The translations under genes were made by a program, and so were the position numbers. The notes under the pieces were generated by a model, which was given only the letters and a program-made list of their open reading frames with translations, did not search any database and was not told the DNA's origin. A stretch of 55,716 nt of DNA. It comes from Anaerolineae bacterium (GTDB taxonomy: Bacteria; Chloroflexota; Anaerolineae; Aggregatilineales; Phototrophicaceae). Below are positions 50,117-55,716 of the stretch, in pieces; position 1 is the stretch's first letter, and the number at the start of each line of letters is the position of its first letter. The stretch lies in assembly GCA_022843745.1 (NCBI GenBank), contig JALHNB010000026.1, positions 43,262-98,977 of the forward strand, read 5' to 3'.

Positions 50117-51262
50117 ATGTCGTATAATGAGCGCTTGCAACGCTTTCAGGAAAACCTGAGCGCTGTCGCGGATGTGGCTTTTTTTCCGATGTCCGCCGAC
50201 CTCCAATATCTGACCGGTACGCCGCGTGACATCCCCAATTTTGGCTGGACGCTGCATCCCGGCGCGTGGCTCGAAGGCATCTGGATCACCCCCGGCAAAG
50301 ACCCGGTGCTAACCCTGCCTCGCATGACCGCAGAGTTCGGCGGGTTGAGCGATCTGAAAGGTGTTCAGCTTCGCGTATTGGGCGATTGGGACGATCCTGC
50401 CACACTCGTGCGCGAAATTTTGGGAAAATTTGACCTGCCTGCGCAACCACGTGTTGCCATCGGAGATCGCGCACATGGCGAAACAGTCGTCGGCCTGCAA
50501 ACGATTTTGCCCGATGCGAAATTTGTGTCGGGGACAGATATTTTGCGCCGTCAGCGGATTATCAAAGATGCAGACGAAATCGCAACGATGCGCAAAGCGG
50601 GAGAAATCACCGAAGCAGCCTTCGCCGACGTGCTGCCTAAGCTCAAACACGGCATGACCGAACTGGACGTAATGAGCGAAGTGAATTATCAACTGCGGCG
50701 GCACGGCTCATTGGGCGAATCATTCACGACTTCACTTTATAACTCCGGCCCGAATCACCCGCTGATTTTCGGTCACAAAGAAGGCAAATCGGCGCGTGAA
50801 CTGCACCCCCCTGTCGCGATTTTATTTGACTTCGGCTCGATTTATGACGGCTTCTGCTATGACTACGGGCGCACCGTGTCGTTTGGAGAGCCAGATGCCG
50901 AATTTCAGCGCGTTCATAGGCTGATTATGGAAGCGCAGGCCGCCGGAATCGCCGCGCTCAAAGCGGGAGAAGCGACCTGTGAACAGGTTGATGCCGCCGC
51001 GCGTCAAGTAATCATTGATGCGGGTTATGGCGTGGAATTTCGGCATCGCCTGGGACACGGTATCGGCATGGATGTGCATGAACCGCCCTTCCTGACCAAA
51101 GGTAGTCAGACGGTTGTGCAGGAAGGCATGATGTTCACGGTCGAGCCGAGTATCATGATTTTTGATAAATGTTCGGCGCGTGTCGAGGATGTGATCGTCG
51201 TGCGTCCCGGCGGCGGCGAAAAATTGACCAACGGTTTCCAGTCGCTCTACGTCGTCGATTAA
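50117..51262 (+). CDS. M24 family metallopeptidase (Xaa-Pro peptidase type)
   Basis: A 381-residue aminopeptidase-P-like protein: a creatinase-type N-terminal domain (residues 1-150, YNERLQRFQENL, DLQYLTGTPRD) and a pita-bread catalytic domain. The five metal ligands are visible: Asp in LFDFGS, Asp in CYDYGRTVS, His in HRLGHGIGMD, Glu in TVEPSIMI and Glu in ARVEDVIVV. It should cleave N-terminal residues before proline or related substrates. aaggt lies 9 bases before the ATG. The divergent Dpp-type importer on the other strand could deliver its peptides. Confidence 0.92.
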   Translation: MSYNERLQRFQENLSAVADVAFFPMSADLQYLTGTPRDIPNFGWTLHPGAWLEGIWITPGKDPVLTLPRMTAEFGGLSDLKGVQLRVLGDWDDPATLVREILGKFDLPAQPRVAIGDRAHGETVVGLQTILPDAKFVSGTDILRRQRIIKDADEIATMRKAGEITEAAFADVLPKLKHGMTELDVMSEVNYQLRRHGSLGESFTTSLYNSGPNHPLIFGHKEGKSARELHPPVAILFDFGSIYDGFCYDYGRTVSFGEPDAEFQRVHRLIMEAQAAGIAALKAGEATCEQVDAAARQVIIDAGYGVEFRHRLGHGIGMDVHEPPFLTKGSQTVVQEGMMFTVEPSIMIFDKCSARVEDVIVVRPGGGEKLTNGFQSLYVVD

Positions 51263-51273
51263 ATTTGAACCAC

Positions 51274-51332
51274 AAAGGCACGGAGGACACAGAGAAAATA
51301 CAACTTTTTCTTCGCGATCCTTCGTGTCCTTT
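51274..51332. repeat. Imperfect inverted repeat, CGCAAAG/CACAAAG type
   Basis: The left arm begins aaaggcacggaggacac (51274) and the right arm ends gtgtccttt (51332); about 27 bases can pair with several mismatches. It fills the gap before the RidA gene and resembles widespread intergenic repeats with the core accacaaaggcacagag. Confidence 0.6.
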
Positions 51333-51373
51333 GCGCATCCGCGTTGAGTTTTTAGTTTTGAATTGGAGAATTT

Positions 51374-51769
51374 ATGGCACGACAAAATATCGCCTCTGGA
51401 ACAGTATGGGAAGGCATCGTCGGTTACTCACGGGCGGTGCGTGTGGGCAATCAGGTTTTCGTATCCGGCACGACAGCCACCGATGACGATGGCAACCTTG
51501 TTGGCGGCAGCGACCCCTACGCCCAGACCGTTTATATCATCCAGAAAATCGAACGCGCCCTGAAAGCATCGGGCGCATCGCTCGGAGATGTAGTACGCAC
51601 ACGGATTTTCGTGACGGATGCGTCGCAATGGGAAGGCCCAGGCCGCGCCCATAACGAATTTTTTAACGACATTCGCCCGGTCTGCACAATGGTCGAAGTC
51701 AGCGCATTGATCGGCCCTGAGTATTTGGTTGAGATCGAAGTTGACGCGATCATCGGAGCGAATTCGTGA
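51374..51769 (+). CDS. RidA family protein
   Basis: A 131-residue Rid/YjgF/UK114 protein. The fold's landmarks are VGNQVFVSGTTATDDDG, a central ALKASGASLGDVVRTRIFVTDASQW with the conserved Arg that binds the carboxylate of enamine/imine intermediates, and the C-terminal LIGPEYLVEIEVDAII. RidA proteins hydrolyse reactive imines to ketoacids and ammonia; some act in specific pathways. ggag lies 8 bases upstream of the ATG. The stop overlaps the GTG of the LLM flavin enzyme (GTGA), so the two are probably made together. Confidence 0.92.
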   Translation: MARQNIASGTVWEGIVGYSRAVRVGNQVFVSGTTATDDDGNLVGGSDPYAQTVYIIQKIERALKASGASLGDVVRTRIFVTDASQWEGPGRAHNEFFNDIRPVCTMVEVSALIGPEYLVEIEVDAIIGANS

Positions 51770-52758
51770 AATTCAGCCTGCGTTTGAACAATGACCGTCC
51801 CGCCGCCGAATATATCGCGCTAGCGCAAGCCGCCGAAACCGCCGGATTCGACCAATTCTGGGTGAGCGATGATTTGTTTTTGCGGAGCGCGACGGTCATT
51901 CTGGCAGCGGTTGCCCAGGCCACATCGCGTATCGAAATCGGCACGTGTATTCTGAACCCGTACACAATCAACCCCGCCGAGATCGCGATGGAAGCCGCGA
52001 CTCTTGATGAATTATCGAATGGGCGATTCAATCTGGGGCTGTCGTCAGGCGCAGGCGAATTTTTGAAGTGGGTCGGCATCACGCCGAAAAAGCCGCGCAC
52101 CGCCCTGATCGAAACAATCCGCGTGATTAACCGCCTGCTCTCCGGCAAACGTGCACCTTTTCAAGGCGAATTTTTACAGTGGAGCGACGAGGCTTATCTG
52201 CGCTTCAAACCGCTGCGTCGCGTACCCATCTATATCGGCGCGATGAGTCCCAACATGCTGCGCACGATTGGCGAAATCGCCGACGGTGGGCTGCCGCTTC
52301 TCTTTCCGCCGGAGCATTACGAAACGGTGATGCCCTATATCCGTGAAGGTATAGAGAAAGTCGGACGCGACATCCGTTCGATTGACATCGCGGCCTGCGT
52401 CTGGTGTTCGATTTCGGACGATCCTCAAGCCGCCAATGATGTTTTACGCGAAAAAATCGCCTACTACGGCCACGCACTGAGTCCGCTGATCTGGGAGCGC
52501 CTGGGACTGACTCGCGCCGATTTCGCGCCCATTGAGCAGGCTATGATGGTCGAAAATAACGCCGAAAAAGCCAAATCGCTCGTCACCGAACCGATGTTGA
52601 AAATCGGCATCGTCGGCACTACGGCGGATTTGACGGCGCGGCTCGAAAAACTAGTCGAAATGGGCGTAACGCACATCAGCCTGGGGCCGCCACTGGGGCC
52701 AGACCTGCTCAAAGCGATTGAGATGATCGGGCGCGATGTGCTGCCGAAATTTAGATAA
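51766..52758 (+). CDS. LLM class flavin-dependent oxidoreductase
   Basis: A 330-residue luciferase-like TIM-barrel enzyme using FMN or F420. It begins with KFSLRLNNDRPAAEYIALAQAAETAGFDQFWVSDD, followed by IEIGTCILNPYTINPAEIAMEAATLDELSNGRFNLGLSSG, a pattern close to the F420-dependent MER-type subgroup; C-terminal landmarks are VPIYIGAMSPNMLRTIGEIADG and HISLGPPLG. Cofactor choice cannot be decided from sequence. The start is GTG at 51766, overlapping the RidA stop and preceded by ggag. The tight link to a RidA gene resembles, in outline only, the RutA/RutC pair of pyrimidine breakdown. Confidence 0.9.
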   Translation: MKFSLRLNNDRPAAEYIALAQAAETAGFDQFWVSDDLFLRSATVILAAVAQATSRIEIGTCILNPYTINPAEIAMEAATLDELSNGRFNLGLSSGAGEFLKWVGITPKKPRTALIETIRVINRLLSGKRAPFQGEFLQWSDEAYLRFKPLRRVPIYIGAMSPNMLRTIGEIADGGLPLLFPPEHYETVMPYIREGIEKVGRDIRSIDIAACVWCSISDDPQAANDVLREKIAYYGHALSPLIWERLGLTRADFAPIEQAMMVENNAEKAKSLVTEPMLKIGIVGTTADLTARLEKLVEMGVTHISLGPPLGPDLLKAIEMIGRDVLPKFR

Positions 52759-52763
52759 GTTCT

Positions 52764-52799
52764 GACGCAAAGACGCAAGGGGCGCAAAGAAACGCAAAG
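52764..52799. repeat. CGCAAAG tandem repeat
   Basis: Four copies of cgcaa(a)g with short spacers lie between the LLM stop and the start of the kinase gene. The motif is the forward form of the repeat at 18161. Confidence 0.65.
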
Positions 52800-52805
52800 A
52801 AATTA

Positions 52806-53762
52806 ATGGAAAAATTAGAAGAAATTATTGCTCGTCATTACGGCTTCAAAATCGACAATATCACGCCCGGCCCGCGTGGATTCGTCGCGCTCACGTACAT
52901 TATTGACACGCCCAATGCACGATATTTCGCCAAAGTCATCAAAATTTCGCGCTATTCTGAAAATATTGAGGCGGGACTGCCTGCTTTGCAGGAGCTTCGC
53001 GAATCCGGAATCGACCAGATCAATTACCCTATTCCCACCAGCGATAGTCGATTGAGTGTTACATTTGACGGCAATATGCTCATCCTCTACAACTTTATCG
53101 ACGGCGAGTGGACATTCGACTACGATTTCGAGGCATATGTCGCGCTGCTGGCGAAAATTCATCAGACCACAATTCGGACACCGCTGATTCGAGAGCAATT
53201 TGACATCTCCCCTGTCGTGAATGCCCTGCGCCGCGAACTCGACGATCTCGAAAATTTAGCCTACACCAACTCCCATCAGCGCAAATTACAGGAAATCATC
53301 AACGAATATCGCTATGAACTCGTGGCTGATCTGGCGAAATTCGATGCGTTGATTCGTCATCTTCAGCGGGATACCACCATCCCTTTCATCCTGACGCATG
53401 GCGATGCGCCGGGCAATATTTTGCAGGCCAGCAGCGGCAAACTCTATATGATCGACTGGGACGACATGATGTTCGCGCCGCGTGAGCGTGATACCTGGTT
53501 TCATATTGGCACGAATCAGGCGACAGCGGAGTTTTTGCTCATCTATCAGCGCTATTTTCCTTCATACCAGATTGATGCCAGATTGTTTGCCTTTTACCTG
53601 TATAAGCGCTATTTTGAGGATGTTGAGGGCTGGTGCGACAAAATTCTCGACCCGGACACGCCGGACGATGAACGCGCCAATCACCTCATTCACCTGGACA
53701 AGGACTATTTGGGCTGGCTGCGACCTGCCATACGGGAGTTAGACGGCAAAAAATTATTTTAA
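52806..53762 (+). CDS. APH-type phosphotransferase
   Basis: A 318-residue kinase of the aminoglycoside phosphotransferase/choline kinase fold. The N-lobe has ARYFAKVIKISRY (ATP-binding Lys). The catalytic loop is LTHGDAPGNIL (His198, Asp200 and the Asn five residues on), and the metal-binding Asp is in LYMIDWDDMMFAPRERD. Such enzymes phosphorylate aminoglycosides, homoserine, choline or sugars; the last matches none clearly. It follows the LLM gene after a repeat and is followed by the MITE-like element, so it may end the transcript. Confidence 0.85.
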   Translation: MEKLEEIIARHYGFKIDNITPGPRGFVALTYIIDTPNARYFAKVIKISRYSENIEAGLPALQELRESGIDQINYPIPTSDSRLSVTFDGNMLILYNFIDGEWTFDYDFEAYVALLAKIHQTTIRTPLIREQFDISPVVNALRRELDDLENLAYTNSHQRKLQEIINEYRYELVADLAKFDALIRHLQRDTTIPFILTHGDAPGNILQASSGKLYMIDWDDMMFAPRERDTWFHIGTNQATAEFLLIYQRYFPSYQIDARLFAFYLYKRYFEDVEGWCDKILDPDTPDDERANHLIHLDKDYLGWLRPAIRELDGKKLF

Positions 53763-53763
53763 A

Positions 53764-53982
53764 GGGCGCACTGCCGTGCATACGCATTAAGCTAAGACAT
53801 TTTGAGGGTAAAACAGGCTGGAAAAGGTACTTTTTGAACCTATCATCCACTGCTTTACGCCGTTTTTATGGTCGCTTTTGGGCTTTTGCAGCGAGAATCG
53901 TTGCAGCTTTGTGCCTAAAAAGCGCTCAAAAACGGGTTTAATTCCTTAGCTTAATGCCAATGCACTGCCGTGCGCCCCTACA
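53764..53982. mobile_element. MITE-like element inserted in a REP-like palindrome
   Basis: Terminal inverted repeats gcattaagctaag (53784-53796) and cttagcttaatgc (53945-53957) bound about 175 bases without a gene; the ends extend to about 17 bases if two mismatches are allowed. Outside them the 12-mer gcactgccgtgc occurs on both sides (53768-53779 and 53962-53973), and joining the flanks gives a complete gggcgcac-tgcc-gtgcgccc palindrome ending cctaca. This is what insertion with a target duplication would leave. Inside, tgcagcga and tcgttgca form a short stem. No transposase is present. Confidence 0.65.
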
Positions 53983-54012
53983 GAGAACCATACAACACAC
54001 AAAGGAAATATA

Positions 54013-55281
54013 ATGACCAGCAACTTACGAATCACCGACGTTGAGCGAATCGTCGTTCATGTGCCGTTTACGCCGCGCTGCCATATCTGGAATGCGCCGC
54101 TGGTGTGGCAGTGGGGAGTCAGCGAAATTATCCGCATCACCACCAACGCACCGGATGTCGTCGGCTATGGCGAAACACTGCTGCACTACAGTTGGGGCAA
54201 AGTCTCTGATGAAGCGATTGCACGTGTCAAAGGTGGTAATCCGGCAGATTTTTTGGGCGATGACACGCTCGGCCCCGGCCTGCAAATGGCGATGTACGAC
54301 ACTGTAGGCAAGGCACTCGGCGTTCCGGCCTATCGCCTGTTTAATTTGTCCCGTGTGCGTGAATGGTGTCCGATTGCGTGGTGGAATACGGAAATGGCAC
54401 CGGAAGCGTTGGCGGAAGAAGCCAAAGAAGCTGTCGCAGCCGGCTATACCTCTCACAAATTCAAGGCGCGTCCCTGGCTGGATGTCTACGCCCAGGTTGA
54501 GCAGATCAGCGATGTTGTGCCATCGTATTACAAGCTCGATCTCGACTGGAATAATATGCTGCTCAATGCCGGGAACGCTGCGCCTGTGCTGACCGAACTC
54601 GACAGATATGACCGTGTCTCGATCTACGAATCGCCGATTATGCAGCGTGATTTTGAAGGCCAACGCTTATTACGCAGCAAAACCACCCGCCCGATTGCGC
54701 TGCATTTTGGCGACCCTCCCTTCCCAACCGCCGTGCGTGAGGAGGTCTGCGATGGCTTTGTTGTGGGCGGCGGCGTGAACAGCGTTCTCAAACAAGGCAT
54801 TCTGGCAGCAGCTTTCGAAAAACCCTTCTGGCTGCAACTGGTCGGCACGGGTTTAACGACGGCGCTGGCAGCACATTTGGGCGCGGTACTGACATTCGCC
54901 CAATGGCCTGCGATCACCTGCCTTAATAATTATTCCGATGATCTGATCGTTGATCCCATCGTCGTCAAAGGCGGCTACATGCACGTGCCGGAAGGCCCAG
55001 GACTCGGCATCACGATTGACGAGGATGCGCTGGAACGCTACCGGATGCAAGCACCCTACAGCATCCCCAAAGACAAGCATATTCTGACGGTAAGCTGGCC
55101 GGGCGGGCGCACGACCCATTACGCGCATTGCAATGAACAGCTTTGGCCGGACTGCCACGCGGGGAATCAACCTGTGCAGGAACCGGGCGTGAAATTCCAG
55201 ATTCGCAACGACGATGGTACACCTGAGTGGGCTGATTTATATGCGCGGCTGCAAAGCGGTCCCGTGCGGGAGTACGCTTAA
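54013..55281 (+). CDS. Mandelate racemase/muconate lactonizing enzyme family protein
   Basis: A 422-residue enolase-superfamily enzyme. The N-terminal capping domain (RITDVERIVVHVPFTPR) is followed by the barrel with the KxK pair (Lys149, Lys151 in HKFKARPW), metal ligands Asp176 (or Asp178) in YKLDLDWN and Glu206 in IYESPI, then HFGDPP and GGGVNSVLKQG. These enzymes abstract a proton next to a carboxylate, as racemases, sugar-acid dehydratases or cycloisomerases. A His-Asp dyad as in mandelate racemase was not clearly recognised, so the reaction is open. It precedes the creatininase-family gene by one base and probably forms an operon with it. Confidence 0.88.
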   Translation: MTSNLRITDVERIVVHVPFTPRCHIWNAPLVWQWGVSEIIRITTNAPDVVGYGETLLHYSWGKVSDEAIARVKGGNPADFLGDDTLGPGLQMAMYDTVGKALGVPAYRLFNLSRVREWCPIAWWNTEMAPEALAEEAKEAVAAGYTSHKFKARPWLDVYAQVEQISDVVPSYYKLDLDWNNMLLNAGNAAPVLTELDRYDRVSIYESPIMQRDFEGQRLLRSKTTRPIALHFGDPPFPTAVREEVCDGFVVGGGVNSVLKQGILAAAFEKPFWLQLVGTGLTTALAAHLGAVLTFAQWPAITCLNNYSDDLIVDPIVVKGGYMHVPEGPGLGITIDEDALERYRMQAPYSIPKDKHILTVSWPGGRTTHYAHCNEQLWPDCHAGNQPVQEPGVKFQIRNDDGTPEWADLYARLQSGPVREYA

Positions 55282-55282
55282 C

Positions 55283-55716
55283 ATGCAATACGGCGAACGT
55301 AAATGGACTGAAATTGGCGATCTGACGAATAAAATTGTCGTACTGCCGCTTGGCTCACTCGAACAGCATGGTCACCACCTGCCGATTTTGACCGACTCGA
55401 TGATCGGCGGCGAGATCATCCGGCGTGCGGAAACAGAATTAGGCGACGATGCGCTCTTTTTGCCGATGCTGTGGGTGGGCGCATCCGATCATCACCGCGC
55501 GTTTGCAGGCACGATCAGCCTGAGCAACGATGTCTACGTGAAAGTCCTGATCGACATCCTCGAAAGCCTGATCGCAAATGGTTTCCGGCGCATTCTGATG
55601 GTCAACGCGCATGGCGGCAATATCCTCCCTGGCAATATGGCGATGTACGATGTTCAGCTTCGGCATAAGGACAAACCTGACTTATGGATCGTGATGAGTA
55701 CATGGTTCGTCACCGC
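55283..55716 (+). CDS. Creatininase-family amidohydrolase (3' end missing)
   Basis: The first 144 codons of a gene that runs off the window. The start MQYGERKWTEIGDL lies one base after the enolase-superfamily stop. Creatininase-family metal-site motifs are present: LPLGSLEQHGHHLPILTD (Glu, His, Asp ligands), an Asp-His in GASDHHRAFAG, and VNAHGGN. Members hydrolyse cyclic or linear amides (creatinine, N-formyl or mycofactocin-type substrates). Placement after the enolase-superfamily gene suggests a shared pathway, which cannot be named from this part alone. Confidence 0.85.
   Translation, partial: MQYGERKWTEIGDLTNKIVVLPLGSLEQHGHHLPILTDSMIGGEIIRRAETELGDDALFLPMLWVGASDHHRAFAGTISLSNDVYVKVLIDILESLIANGFRRILMVNAHGGNILPGNMAMYDVQLRHKDKPDLWIVMSTWFVT

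Noticed and set aside
51766-52758. Assignment of the LLM enzyme as RutA
   Set aside because: Its motifs resemble the F420/MER-type subgroup, and no RutB, RutD or RutF gene is nearby.

Overview
The window looks like a chromosomal segment of a free-living heterotroph, most likely a Chloroflexota bacterium of the Anaerolineae type. This is inference from gene style: a lipoprotein with long Thr/Pro linkers, an SH3-like domain and four PPC domains; a membrane-anchored Mur ligase; several ABC importers without their own ATPase; interspersed toxin-antitoxin-like pairs; and compact operons with 4-base ATGA/GTGA overlaps. No rRNA, tRNA, CRISPR array or insertion sequence was seen.

Positions 1-24579 are mostly housekeeping genes on the + strand. 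They start with the 3' part of a radical SAM gene and continue with a MurA-like paralogue whose catalytic residues look lost, an alpha/beta hydrolase, a membrane Mur ligase, a GT39-type glycosyltransferase, an M20 amidohydrolase, an aldo/keto reductase, Ddl, an orphan response regulator (- strand), a GT2 glycosyltransferase, a GlxR-like dehydrogenase, an RlmI-like methyltransferase, an RluB-like pseudouridine synthase, PlsC and GlmS. Three small toxin-antitoxin-like pairs sit among them (DUF433/DUF5615; small protein/PIN; DUF4258/YgiT zinc finger).

Positions 24622-45080, all on the - strand, form a catabolic island and are the most interesting part. In transcription order: a XylFGH-type sugar importer whose binding protein is an in-frame tandem duplication; a parallel beta-helix protein; a GH2 enzyme; a two-domain esterase-like hydrolase; two tandem PhyH-type Fe(II)/2-oxoglutarate dioxygenases; a LacI regulator; an LplABC/YtcQ-type oligosaccharide importer without ATPase; and two more PhyH proteins, one of which carries HGG instead of the HxD iron ligand motif. 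A promoter with a LacI-like palindrome inside its spacer stands in front of the dioxygenase-LacI-importer run. The beta-helix, GH2 and esterase proteins show no signal peptide, so processing of imported material inside the cell is likely.

Positions 45266-55716 hold a quinone oxidoreductase and a Dpp-type importer (binding protein, two permeases, no ATPase) on the - strand, then a divergent + strand run: M24 peptidase, RidA, LLM flavin enzyme, an APH-like kinase, an enolase-superfamily enzyme and the start of a creatininase-family amidohydrolase. Intergenic regions carry two repeat families: GC-rich palindromes (4001, 42914, 48251, a copy split by a MITE-like insert at 53764-53982, and a probable remnant inside a coding region at 33561) and CGCAAAG-type repeats (18161, 51274, 52764).
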